In this document: one piece after another, positions 14,755 through 25,400 of the stretch
Position numbering within the stretch: position 1 is the stretch's first letter
Layout of the letters: each line of letters starts with the position of its first letter
NCBI GenBank assembly: GCA_020348445.1
Contig: CP070751.1
Span: forward strand, 2,149,186 to 2,213,185
Origin: Thermoplasmata archaeon
Lineage (GTDB): Archaea > Thermoplasmatota > Thermoplasmata > GCA-020350865
Direction: 5' to 3'
DNA: 64,000 nucleotides
Notes under the pieces: generated by a model
Seen by the model: the letters and a program-made list of their open reading frames with translations, nothing else
Told to the model about the DNA's origin: nothing
Databases searched by the model: none
Translations under genes and position numbers: made by a program

Positions 14755-16047
14755 TTAGTTCAAATCATTTTTGGTAATAATTTCAATAGATGTCACCTGT
14801 TTCGCCACGTTCCCCAATTTACTACCCACAATTGTGGATATACCCTTTTCTGTGGCAATGTCGATCAATCTTTGAGTGATGATTCCGTCGAATATCAGTG
14901 TTTTGACATCACTTGAGGATTTTTTCAGGGTTTCAGCCAGATTTCTTACAGGGGTCTCATCCACCACTGAACCTGATGGATTTAACATCTTGGCCTTGGA
15001 TGTGCCTGACAATTCGCCTAAAATTCCCTTGTATTTTTTCTGTTCCTCGGACAGTATCTTGGTTTTCTGATCGTTTTTTGCTGGCCTTTTACTGGTGGTA
15101 TCCCCTCTTTTGGCTGGTGGTTTTACCCCTCTGTTCTTCTGATTTTTTGTTGTTTGGGGGCCTTGTGGAACCCTTTCTTCGGATTTTGTTGTGGCTGCTG
15201 GCAATTCGATACCCTCCAGACCGTACATCTCCACATACTGCTCGGCAGGTATCTTGTTTCTCAATCCCTTCATAATCTGTTTCTGGGTTAAATCCTCTAC
15301 CTCCCTGGTCTGCGGTGCCCTTGCCACAAAGTCCACTTCAGCCACCTGAAGCAGTTCTCTTAAGATGAGTTCTCCACCTCGATCACCGTCCACAAAGGCT
15401 GTGACCACCCTCTCCTTTGAGAGGTCTTGTATGGATCTGGGGATATTGGTGCCCTCCACGGCTATGGCGTTCTTTATGCCATGTTTGAGGAGGTTCAGCA
15501 CATCAGCCCTTCCTTCCACCACTATAATGGCGTCAGAAGTGGGAACGTTCGGTCCCGCAGGGCATTTATCCTTTCCATAGTGGATGATCTCCTCCACCTG
15601 CACCGATTGTCTCACAGATGCCGTGAGGCTTTCCCCTGTATGATTCGATTCAGCCATGAGTGTGGACAGGAGACTCTTTGCCCTCTCCACTATCTTCTTC
15701 TTTTTTGCCAACCTCACATCCTCGACCTTGGTGATCTCGATGTTGGCTCTGCAGGGTCCCACCCTGTCTATTGTTTCTAAAGCTGAAGCGAGAATGACAG
15801 TTTCCACCTGATCCAGGCTTGAGGGGATGGTAATCTCACCCTCAGATTTGCCCTTGTTTTGACCTATTTCAACCTCAATCCTTCCAATTCTTCCACTTTT
15901 CTGCATATCTCTTAAATCAAGTTCGTTTCCCAAAAGCCCTTCCGTTTGTCCGAAAATAGCACCTACAACATCTGGTTTTTCAACTATACCTTCTGCGACT
16001 ATGCTAGCCCTGATTAGGTACTTTGTAGTGCTTGGGTCTATATTCAT
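14755..16047 (-). CDS. dnaG: Archaeal DnaG-type primase
   Basis: The protein has the archaeal DnaG layout: an N-terminal ~165-residue domain, a TOPRIM domain with VVEGRADVLNLL and AFVDGDRGG, then a charged C-terminal region. In other archaea DnaG is both a primase and an exosome subunit (family knowledge). The tail carries a long Lys/Pro linker and an extra domain near the end (VGSKLGNVAKQVTSIEI). ATG 16047 is preferred: AGAGGTGA lies 5-7 bases upstream and overlaps the alternative GTG at 16056. It is transcribed in the same direction as the LonB-like gene, 93 bp upstream of it. Confidence 0.93.
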   Translation of the reverse strand: MNIDPSTTKYLIRASIVAEGIVEKPDVVGAIFGQTEGLLGNELDLRDMQKSGRIGRIEVEIGQNKGKSEGEITIPSSLDQVETVILASALETIDRVGPCRANIEITKVEDVRLAKKKKIVERAKSLLSTLMAESNHTGESLTASVRQSVQVEEIIHYGKDKCPAGPNVPTSDAIIVVEGRADVLNLLKHGIKNAIAVEGTNIPRSIQDLSKERVVTAFVDGDRGGELILRELLQVAEVDFVARAPQTREVEDLTQKQIMKGLRNKIPAEQYVEMYGLEGIELPAATTKSEERVPQGPQTTKNQKNRGVKPPAKRGDTTSKRPAKNDQKTKILSEEQKKYKGILGELSGTSKAKMLNPSGSVVDETPVRNLAETLKKSSSDVKTLIFDGIITQRLIDIATEKGISTIVGSKLGNVAKQVTSIEIITKNDLN

Positions 16048-16434
16048 GTATTTCACCTCTTTTTATTGGATTTTTTCAGAAAAATGACCTCACCCAAATA
16101 CAGTGGAGACACAGATTCCACCTCCTCTTGAGAGGGAACCTTATTTTCAGTTTTTCCCAAATGAATGCGATTTATTGTCTCAAAGGGTGTAACATTAACT
16201 CATGAATGAATGAAATTGATGATAGTATCATACACTCTTAGTCATTTTCCTGCGCAACCTAATTAACCCTCTCTTTATTTAAAAGTTTCGAAATGCCGGA
16301 ATTTACCTTAGAACCGCTTAAATAATGGCATTTGCCTTGGTTCTTACCATTTAGGATGAAGATATTTTTCATGCAAATTTAATTTGATATAACAAAGAGC
16401 TAAGTTACAAAATCTCAGAAAAGGACCCATTATC
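16048..16434. other. 387-bp intergenic region upstream of dnaG
   Basis: Both flanking genes are on the minus strand. The region is AT-rich with several TATA-like stretches (for example TTTATTTAAAAG near 16276 and CTTAAATAATGG near 16318). I find no coding frame with a start signal, no tRNA and no repeat. Confidence 0.55.
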
Positions 16435-16827
16435 CTAGGGTTTTCCCGCACCTTGAGTTTTTCTTAACCGAAGACGCTTACCTGCAGGAAAGAACAACCC
16501 AAGTAAAAAAAGGATCAACATACAAGGCATTATGACAAAGAGGGTGAGGATGGTAATGGCAGATGGTAAATTACCACCGATGCTCCTAAGTGCAGCCTGA
16601 ATCGCGATAATAAATATGAACATCGTGATTAGGGTCATTAACACATAGAGGGTTTCCTGAAAGGAGTACCGCCAATCCTCTTTTCCCCTGGGGTATCTCA
16701 ATCCAAGGTAAATGAGCCCAAAAAATATTATTATGCACAGGGCCCACCATAAAGGAACGCCCAGCCAAAGCAACATAACGAAGCCCCCGAGTAAGAGAAA
16801 CAGAAGCATCCAATCCAGATCATTCAC
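16435..16827 (-). CDS. Small four-TM membrane protein
   Basis: The 130-residue protein is mostly hydrophobic, with about four helices (residues 8-25, 27-46, 62-82, 92-115) and a basic C-terminus, so the tail is probably cytosolic. Its GTG start overlaps the end of the AAA+ membrane gene by 8 bases; ATG 16809 is an alternative. The overlap places it in the surface operon as last gene. Family unknown. Confidence 0.7.
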   Translation of the reverse strand: MNDLDWMLLFLLLGGFVMLLWLGVPLWWALCIIIFFGLIYLGLRYPRGKEDWRYSFQETLYVLMTLITMFIFIIAIQAALRSIGGNLPSAITILTLFVIMPCMLILFLLGLFFPAGKRLRLRKTQGAGKP

Positions 16828-19800
16828 CTCTATGCTCTTTGATGAAATTACTTAACCGTTTTTGTAAAACTACCTTTTTACCGTATGGTTTTAAGCCATG
16901 GCTCTTGCACTCGTTCTCCAGCTGGGATATTGTCATAATAGCTATGTCCTCGTCCGTGAGCATCACCGAGGGTGGAGGGGGGGGAGGAGGTGCGGGAGTT
17001 TGCGGGGGCCTCTCAAGGGGTTTTTGTACATTGGGGGCCTGTGGGGGAGGAGCTTGTAAGGGTGTTTGTGGCAAAGGAGGTAGGGGGACGGATTTCAATT
17101 CGGCTTTCTTGATATTTTCCTCCCATTCAATAACCGAGGGCTTGACCTTCTTTAATGCACTCTGTAGATGGGACATTTTAATGCCCAGAGGCTTTTTCTT
17201 GGATTTTTCGGGTCCAGAAAATATATCCTCTCCGCTTAAAGCCAAAAGCTTTGCTTCCTCCACAACTGCAAAAACATCCTCGCCACTGAAGCCCTCTGTT
17301 GCCTTTGCAAGGGTCTCAAAATCTATCTTGCCTATTTTCGGAACATCTTTCAGATTCATCTCAAAAATCTTCTTTCTAACAGAGATATCAGGGGGTGGTA
17401 CAAATATCTTTTTATCGAATCTTCCTCTCTTAAAAAGCGATGGATCCAGGGCATCGGGATTCTCGGACGCCCCAACAACCACAATAATATCGTTGGGCTG
17501 GATGTTATCCAACATTGACATGAATATGGACAATGCTTTTTTACCTTCATCAGTCTCAAGGTTTTGTTGCGATGCAATGGCCTCTAAATCAGAGATGAGC
17601 AAGATCGCAGGAGCCATGTCTCGAAGCGAGGACCAAAGACCTTTGATTGCCAATGTGCCTTCGGCATTTATGGCGTTTAGAAGCTCACTTCCCGTTATTT
17701 CTGAAAGGGGAATGCTATATTGATTTGAAATTGCCTTCATTAGATAGCTCTTACCGCAGCCAGGGGGGCTGTGAAGAAGAATCGCCCTGCCTGTTTTCAA
17801 CTTGAACTTCTCCACGAGCTTCCTTTTTGTTAAGGGCATAACCACCGATTCCCTAAGCTGTTTCTTGATATCTGTAAGACCAGCAACCTTATCAAGTGTT
17901 ACAATGGCCTTTTTTTCTCCCCTTACTACATCATGAACCTTTCTTTCGTAGCGCATTTTTATCCTTTCGTACTCCTCTTTCATGGTTAGTGATATGCTGG
18001 GCTTGATTCTGGGCAAAATATCAAGAAAATCCTTATGGGTTATGGTTGTAAGCTGCTTGGTTTTCATGGAGCGGCGCATGGCATTTGTTGCTCCTTCCTT
18101 TACTAAATTGGCCATGTCAGCTCCTGAAAATCCCTCTGTCCTCTTTGACAAGGTATTTAGGTTTATGTTCTCGGCAAGAGGTTTTCCAGCTAGATGCACC
18201 TTCAATATATCTATTCTTTCTTTATAATCTGGAGGAGGGACATAGATTATCTTATCGAACCTACCGGGACGAAGCAACGCGGGATCTATTAATTCTGGTT
18301 TGTTTGTGGAGCCCACGATTATTATACCTGTTGCCTTATCCATACCGTCCAGCTCGGAGAGCATAATGGACAGCAGCCTGGGCGTAACATCATCTGCAGA
18401 GTAAAGGTCCCTGCGTTTTGCTACTGCATCGATTTCATCAAAGAATATGATGGCCGGTTTTCTTTCCTTTGCAGTCTTAAACAGGGTCATCATCCTTGTT
18501 TCGCTCTCGCCGTACCACTTGGACATCAGATCCCCGCATTTAACAGTGAACATTTCCACGTTAAGTTCCGTGGCAAGGGCCTTCATAGTAAGTGTCTTTC
18601 CACACCCTGGGGCTCCAAAAAGAAGTATACCCTTTGCAGGCTCCACTCCGAATTGTTCGGCAATATCGGGTCTTAGTAGGGGAACTAGCACGCTTTCTTT
18701 TATGTCCATTTTCACATCTTCCAATCCCCCCACCTGATCGAATGTGGTCTTTCCCAAATCAGCCATTTCACTGACCCTGGCACCCACTGTACTTGCCCCC
18801 ACCTTGCTTGTGAAGTACTCCCTGAACATCTCCCTAACTACAAAGCTCGTAACAACTGTTGTGTAAATTGCACAACCTGCACCGATAAATATTAGTGTGG
18901 TTCCCATCATAACCAGCATTTCAGTTGAATTGAGGTAGCCAAACCAGTAAATTGCGGCAAAGGAAGAAAGTACTATGGTGCAGATGGAAAACATTGTAAC
19001 CTCCCTGAATTTCCAGCTTGTAAAAGGATAGGCCAGCCATTCGGTCAATTTTGTGAAGCTCAGACGCTTTTTCGAATCAATGAGGTAGGATAGCAAAAAT
19101 ATACCGAAACACCAGGCTGCGAGAACGAAGAACGGAAGCATGGATGTTGCAAAACCCTCTGCAAGAACCGAGCCTATTATATCACTTTCTGCAAGTCCTA
19201 CATCCCACATGACACTTGCTAAGGTGCCTGGGGTAAAGTTGGAGACCACGGGTTTTGAGAAAATCATGAAAGCTGTTGGGTGATCAGCTCCAGCCATAAG
19301 ACCCATCACATGATAATTGCTGGCACTAACCAGTAGAATTAGAAATACACCTGCGCACATGGAAACCGCTATTGCCAGGAATGTGGAAAAGACCATGATC
19401 GTGAATACAGGGACGATGAAGGGTACGCCGAATTTGGATAGGAAAATCATGAGAAAAACCAGATACCCGAACTTCCAATCGTAGAACGAGCAGAGCATTA
19501 CAACGAGGCTGAATACCAGAAACACCAGGCCGAACTCAGGGCTTTGATAGGCAGCGGATCCTGTAATAAACAGGCTTAACAAAAGCAGTGCTGAATATGG
19601 GAATTTATACGCAACCACGGCAACGAACAAGGAAATGATCAGAATCACCCACCAGGGATAAAATGGAATAAAAACCGCACCAAAAACGCCGAGCATGAAA
19701 AAGGCTATGGGAGTTATGATCCTGGGATGCTTTGTTTCCTTGGTAAATATGTCCCAAAACTTGGTTCTTAGGCCTTGGTTTTCCTCTTCGTTACCCTTAC

Positions 19801-20965
19801 CAAAGGTTTTTTTCTTCTCTGTAAGCTCAAGCAGCCTCTTTCGCTGTTTCTTATAGAACACCCAACAAAATGCAAGAGGAATGAACAGGGCACCTATAAT
19901 TCCCGCATAATCGTACCAATTGGGAAATCCCACAAACTCCCGCACCGGCTCAGCTTTTGCCTTGAAGGAGAATGTTATCTGGTTGTTGTTTTCATACGGA
20001 ATTGTAATCTCCCTTGTCTGCGTTCTCGAGTCATATTCCACCTCTATCACATAATCCCCAACATGGAACATTTCGGGAGCCATAAGGAGGCCCTTGGCGT
20101 TGGTCAGACCCGTATATACTATGCCTGTATCGTTCATTATTGTGACTGAGGCCCCAGATGCAGGTTGTTGGTATTGATCCAACACCTCGATTACCATGTC
20201 ATAGATGTAGATTGTATTGGACGGACCCACGGAATATCGATATATAGGGGAGGTAATTGAAGAATAATACTGATCGAACGCCGTTATATTAAATGATACA
20301 TTGGAGTCCCCCTCATACCCAAGGATTGTAGCGTTCATCAACGTTTGGCTTATGGAATTGAATGATGCATGACCATTCCGAGTTGCTCTTCCTGGAGTTT
20401 CGATTTCCCATGAAATCGTGGCGCTTGTTATGGGGACATCAGAGGATATGGATTGGATTCTGATTCCCACACTCTGATAGGGATTGGGATTCTCAGGCTC
20501 CATGTTCACAATGATATTTTCTTCAAAGGTGCCCCCGCTCCAGGAACCGTTTCTAGCCACTTCATATGAAAACTCTTGGGAGTATATTGGGACGTTTATC
20601 TCGTCATAAGCTACAGTATAGAAGTTTACAGATGTGTCGCCTGTATTTTGATAACCTGGTATTAAACAGTACATCTTAGTTTGGGCAGAATTCGCGTATT
20701 CAAAAGTGTATCCTCCCTGGGTTACGACACCATCTCTTGTGAAGTTGCAGAATAAATATGCGGAGTTGATCTGTTGGGAGGTGCTAGTAGAGGTTATGGT
20801 TACATTCACAGGTTCGAGATTATGGGGACTTGTAGGTGTAAAACTCAAAGCTAGGTTGTCGTTAAACTCCGTGCCCTGCCACATTCCCAGAACACTAAAT
20901 GAACATACAAGAATCACAGTCAATTGTGCAAGTACTGAGGTTATCACGATATTTTTCAATTTCAT
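16820..20965 (-). CDS. Receptor-like membrane protein with two AAA+ domains and SAP domain
   Basis: About 1381 residues. A signal-anchor is followed by ~300 extracellular residues with Ig-like and carboxypeptidase-regulatory-like modules (GASVTIMNDTG...YTGLTNAKG), then around ten membrane helices (~350-720). Two CDC48/VAT-like AAA+ domains follow. D1 has GAPGCGKT (~784), IIFFDEIDA and RPGRFD. D2 has SPPGCGKS (~1066) but a changed Walker B (ISDLEA). A Pro-rich linker leads to a SAP-like C-terminus (ISQLENECKSHGLKPYGKK), a motif that usually binds nucleic acid. ATG 20965 forms an ATGA overlap with the upstream vWA gene, so this start is favoured over GTG 20980. It may couple an external signal to protein remodelling or extraction at the membrane; this is inference. 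Confidence 0.88.
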   Translation of the reverse strand: MKLKNIVITSVLAQLTVILVCSFSVLGMWQGTEFNDNLALSFTPTSPHNLEPVNVTITSTSTSQQINSAYLFCNFTRDGVVTQGGYTFEYANSAQTKMYCLIPGYQNTGDTSVNFYTVAYDEINVPIYSQEFSYEVARNGSWSGGTFEENIIVNMEPENPNPYQSVGIRIQSISSDVPITSATISWEIETPGRATRNGHASFNSISQTLMNATILGYEGDSNVSFNITAFDQYYSSITSPIYRYSVGPSNTIYIYDMVIEVLDQYQQPASGASVTIMNDTGIVYTGLTNAKGLLMAPEMFHVGDYVIEVEYDSRTQTREITIPYENNNQITFSFKAKAEPVREFVGFPNWYDYAGIIGALFIPLAFCWVFYKKQRKRLLELTEKKKTFGKGNEEENQGLRTKFWDIFTKETKHPRIITPIAFFMLGVFGAVFIPFYPWWVILIISLFVAVVAYKFPYSALLLLSLFITGSAAYQSPEFGLVFLVFSLVVMLCSFYDWKFGYLVFLMIFLSKFGVPFIVPVFTIMVFSTFLAIAVSMCAGVFLILLVSASNYHVMGLMAGADHPTAFMIFSKPVVSNFTPGTLASVMWDVGLAESDIIGSVLAEGFATSMLPFFVLAAWCFGIFLLSYLIDSKKRLSFTKLTEWLAYPFTSWKFREVTMFSICTIVLSSFAAIYWFGYLNSTEMLVMMGTTLIFIGAGCAIYTTVVTSFVVREMFREYFTSKVGASTVGARVSEMADLGKTTFDQVGGLEDVKMDIKESVLVPLLRPDIAEQFGVEPAKGILLFGAPGCGKTLTMKALATELNVEMFTVKCGDLMSKWYGESETRMMTLFKTAKERKPAIIFFDEIDAVAKRRDLYSADDVTPRLLSIMLSELDGMDKATGIIIVGSTNKPELIDPALLRPGRFDKIIYVPPPDYKERIDILKVHLAGKPLAENINLNTLSKRTEGFSGADMANLVKEGATNAMRRSMKTKQLTTITHKDFLDILPRIKPSISLTMKEEYERIKMRYERKVHDVVRGEKKAIVTLDKVAGLTDIKKQLRESVVMPLTKRKLVEKFKLKTGRAILLHSPPGCGKSYLMKAISNQYSIPLSEITGSELLNAINAEGTLAIKGLWSSLRDMAPAILLISDLEAIASQQNLETDEGKKALSIFMSMLDNIQPNDIIVVVGASENPDALDPSLFKRGRFDKKIFVPPPDISVRKKIFEMNLKDVPKIGKIDFETLAKATEGFSGEDVFAVVEEAKLLALSGEDIFSGPEKSKKKPLGIKMSHLQSALKKVKPSVIEWEENIKKAELKSVPLPPLPQTPLQAPPPQAPNVQKPLERPPQTPAPPPPPPPSVMLTDEDIAIMTISQLENECKSHGLKPYGKKVVLQKRLSNFIKEHRGE

Positions 20966-22386
20966 ATTGATCTGAACCACCTTTTACTGGCTTTGCGCGC
21001 CTCCATTTCCGCCTTGACACTGGCCAGTCTATTAGCAATACCAACCCTCACCCCAAGACTTTTTACCTTGCTCACCTCCCTCAAACTCATGGCTGCAAAA
21101 GGTGCGAACAATGCCTGCCAACCTGCTGGCTGCCCAACCTGACTCAGGCTTACCTGGGTCATCATGCCTGCCGATACAGGAGGAGCTGGCATTGGGAAAA
21201 ATTCTAAGGGAGGAGGAGGAACGGCTGGAGGAGGTGGCGGTGGGGGCGGAGGGGGAGGGGGAACAGGAGGAGGCAGAACCACATAAATTCTCACATCAGG
21301 AAACGGAATAAAATCCTCCTGATAGTCCCAAGTTGTATAATGGATTCCTGCTGTGGGGTACACCCCGATTTGCACTTCCCCGCGCTGTGTCGTAGCAATT
21401 TCATATGAAACCTGCCAGGATTCAGAAAGAAGCATTCTACTTATGTTCCAAACGAAGGTTGTTATTCCATTTGGATTGTATTTTATTTGCATGCTGGTAT
21501 TTGAGAATGAACCTGGAACATATTCAATATGTGAGGGTAGAATATCAATTACTTCAATATCTCTTCCTGCAATCCTTGTCAAAAAGCGTCCTGAGATGGT
21601 CTCGTAGATTTGAAAGAGATCTTGGGCCTCTGATGCAGAAAAATACTCACCCTGGGTTTCATTTGCGATCCATCGAAGCAGATCAGAGTCCTGATCCGAG
21701 CCCAGACCAACGGTATATATCATTATATTTGAATCTTTTACAAATTGCATTGTTTCAAATGTAACATTACCGTTTTCGGGGTGTCCAGGAGCATCCGGCT
21801 TTCCATCTGTAAGCAAGATCATAAGTAGAGTTTTATGTGGATCGCCATATTCTATCAGTTCTAAGGCAGATAGATTTATAGCCTCGTCGATATTTGTTCC
21901 GGCACCTGATGTGATTATGGCCAGGTTCTTCTTTATCCCTGTATAATCTCCAGATAGATGCCCCGCATAATCGGTAACTAAAGTGGCATTGGATGCAAAA
22001 TTCACAACTGCTGCCCTGTCAGGAGCCATCATCTTGTCCACAAAATTCTGGGTGGCCTCTACCCTCAGATAGGTGGGGTCGCTTTCGCCCATGGAGCCAG
22101 AGGAGTCCATTACAAAAACAACATCAATTGCAGCGGCAGGATCACCTTTGGCATTGACCTTTATGGTAACGATTGCCTCATTGGGCTCGTTTTCGCTTTG
22201 TGCGGGCCATATAGAATCAGGCTCTGCCGATTTCTCAACTTCGAGGAATGGATGCGCTTTGGCAGGTGTGGCAAGAAGAAAACACATTAATAAAAAAAAA
22301 CAAACAACACACAGCACTGTAGCAATTAGAAAATGTCGTGAAGTTCCTGCAAATCCACTGTTCGTGCTGTATACTGAGTTCTGCAT
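20962..22386 (-). CDS. vWA-domain surface protein with polyproline tail
   Basis: The 474-residue protein has a hydrophobic N-terminal segment (about 18-42), then a von Willebrand A domain with a MIDAS motif DSSGSMGES and TDGKP, so it should bind a divalent metal and a protein ligand outside the cell. A beta-rich domain follows, then a polyproline stretch (~380-400) and a charged C-terminus. No second membrane helix is certain. It lies between the giant Ig-repeat protein and the AAA+ membrane protein, overlapping the latter by 4 bases, so the three are probably made together. Confidence 0.87.
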   Translation of the reverse strand: MQNSVYSTNSGFAGTSRHFLIATVLCVVCFFLLMCFLLATPAKAHPFLEVEKSAEPDSIWPAQSENEPNEAIVTIKVNAKGDPAAAIDVVFVMDSSGSMGESDPTYLRVEATQNFVDKMMAPDRAAVVNFASNATLVTDYAGHLSGDYTGIKKNLAIITSGAGTNIDEAINLSALELIEYGDPHKTLLMILLTDGKPDAPGHPENGNVTFETMQFVKDSNIMIYTVGLGSDQDSDLLRWIANETQGEYFSASEAQDLFQIYETISGRFLTRIAGRDIEVIDILPSHIEYVPGSFSNTSMQIKYNPNGITTFVWNISRMLLSESWQVSYEIATTQRGEVQIGVYPTAGIHYTTWDYQEDFIPFPDVRIYVVLPPPVPPPPPPPPPPPPAVPPPPLEFFPMPAPPVSAGMMTQVSLSQVGQPAGWQALFAPFAAMSLREVSKVKSLGVRVGIANRLASVKAEMEARKASKRWFRSI

Positions 22387-22448
22387 GTTAATACATCATC
22401 CGTTTTTTCTTAATCCCTTCAAAATCAATTAACCATTGATTATGCCTC

Positions 22449-25400
22449 CTAATTTCCCTTCCTTTTTTTCCATAACTTCTTCTTTTTTCCATAGGACTTT
22501 GTTGTCCCGCTATCTTTATGCACATTTGAATCCTCGATATTTGCGGCCTCTACTTCCTCTGCTATGGTGGGTTTGGCCTCAGGAGAGGGAATGGATGGTC
22601 CTTTTTTGGGAACCCCTTCATCATCCCCAATCTCGATATCATTGATGGATTCCATAAGTGATTTTCCATCCTCTTCGGGAGGTGGAGGAGGAGGGTAATG
22701 CAATTTAGAGTCCTCCTCTCCTCCAAAATCCTCTGTTTCTGCAACCTTTGCCTCTGACTCTCCCCCTTTCACTTTATTTTTTCGGCTTAATCTACTTCTG
22801 AACCTTCCACCGCCTTTTCCTTCCTTTGGAGGCTTTGGGGGCTTCTTCTCCTCTCTGTACCATGCCTGTAATTTTCCCACTTTAAGCAATACGAACAAAA
22901 GTACTATGAAGAAGAGCAAAAAGAGAAAGCCGATGCCTGCCAGGTTCTCCTGAAATGCGCGCCACAGACTTTGGGGATTGTCCACATTCACTTTGGTTCT
23001 AAACATTTGCTCATTACCCAAGGTATCCACAGTTTTAATCTCGTAGTAATAGGCTCGATTATCGTCCTCTGTTGTGAACCAGCTGAATGTATAGTTACCG
23101 GTATAATTGTCATATATCATTGCCCTCCAGGTGGTGCTGTCTATGTTGATATAGACCCCAGCAATTCCCGTATCATCGCTTACATTCACAATGAATTTGA
23201 TATGACTGGCCTTGGTGGCAAAAGGAGCGGGATTTACCAACATTATCGAGGGGCCTGTATTGTCAACGAACACTGTGGTTTCACGATTTGATTCCTGGCC
23301 TGTGAAGTCAATTGAATTGACATATATCGTATGAAGGCCATCCTCAAGCTCTAAGGTATCGATGGTGGTCTCATATGGAGCATTGATTCCAACTGTAACC
23401 ATTTCAACCTCTGCATTGTCATCAATGCTCATTGTCACTCTCCGCACACCGCCGCCTGCATAGACACTAACTAAAAGTTCATCACTTACATGGGTTCCGT
23501 TGTTTGGCTCCAAGATCACAAGTTCAGGGGCGATATTATCCACTATAACTGTCACACCCCTCTCTGTTATATGACCTGCCTCATCCACGGCTTGTACAGT
23601 GATCAAATGCTCGTTGTCGCTTACCAAAGTGGTGTTAAAGGGATCTTCAATGGGCACCCAACCGCTGTCATCCACAGTGTATTTCACTGTATAATCAAAT
23701 GTATCGCTCACCAAAACATCGATTATTATCTCATCTGAGACGTATTCACCATTTGAAGGGGAGTTTATGGTCAAATCTGGGGGTGTATTATCCACGCAAA
23801 AGGAAATGGCTTCTGCGTCTGTCCATTTTCCTGAGTCATCGAAGGCCGTGGCGTTGATGACGTAGACTCCATCATCTACTGTCCGTGTATCGATGCTGTA
23901 CTCGTAATATCCGGTCTCGCTGTTGTACGGTAGCTCCATGGTTAGGCCGAACACTTCGATGTTAACGTAATCCACACCCACATAATCTGTTGCCGAGATT
24001 TCGAAAGTGTAGATCTTCTCTATGAATTGATCCTCCACAGGGGAAATTATGGAGCATTTTGGAGGTGTGTTGTCAACGTACACATTGATTGTCTGCTGTG
24101 TCAAATGTCCTATCATATCGAAAACCCGGATAGAAAGAGTGTGCCACCCGTCAATTGTGGCAGAAGTGTTCCATGGCACGACTATGGGCTCCCAACCCTT
24201 GTCATCGATGCTGTACTCCTGAGGCCCGATAAATGCATCCTGCGCAGATATGTTCACAAATATCTCGCCTGAAATGTAGTCTCCATTTTCTGGGTAGATT
24301 ATCTTCAGAACTGGTGCGTGATTGTCAACCTTGAAGCTAACAGGGCCGTCTGAAACCATCTTGCCAGAGAGATCATATGCCCAGGCCGAAACATTCCTCA
24401 CATTGTCCTCTGCTTCCAGCCTAGTATCAAGGGGGAATTCGAAGTAACCTGTCTGCATGTTGTAAGAGGCGTTTACGAGCATACCATAAACACTGATTTC
24501 AACGTAATCTATTCCCACACCGTCAATTGCTGCGATTTGGAAGATGAATGTGCCTTCAACGTACTGATCGGGGGCAGGTGAAACTATGGTGCATGTTGGA
24601 TCATTGTTGTCCACAAAGATATCGACATACTGCTCTGTTGTCCTGCCAGCATGGTCGATTGCCATGATACTGATTCTATGACCCCCATCAACTTCCAAAT
24701 TGGTGTTCCATTCCGCTTCCCAATAGCCATCAACATTGGGATTCATTGCTATCCAGTTCGTCATGTCGATTCTATATTCCACTGATAAGATGAATGTATC
24801 CGTAGCAGTAACATTTATGGTGTAATTCCCCTCTATGAACTCGCCATTTTGAGGATGATTTACCACCAAATTTGGCGCATTGTTGTCAACATTGAAATTC
24901 ACAGGTTGTGCAACTGCAGATTTGCCTGATAGATCATAGGCTGTTGCACTCACATCGTAGGGGCCGTCAGTAATAGTGTATGTGCTAGCTGTGTACTCGT
25001 AATACCCTGTTTGTGCATTGTAAGTGGCCAATTGTGTTGATCCGAAAACAGTGATTTCCACATAATCAATGCCTATATGTTCCACTTGCGGTGAGTCATC
25101 AGCAGCAATCTGGAAGGTGAATACCCCTTCCACGTATTGACCCCCAATGGGAGTATTAATGGTGATAGCAGGATCATTGTTGTCTATTATTACATCCACT
25201 GACTGCTCTGTGGTATGACCCGCAGCATCATGCGCCCTGATTGTCAGGGTATGCTCTCCATCTGTGTACAGGATCGTGTTCCAAACCTCTGTCCAGGTGG
25301 GCTCAGGTCCTGTCATGGCCACCCATTGCGTTGTATCCACCTTGTACTCCACAGCACTGATAAAGGTATCTGTAGATGTAACACTCACATCATAATTACC

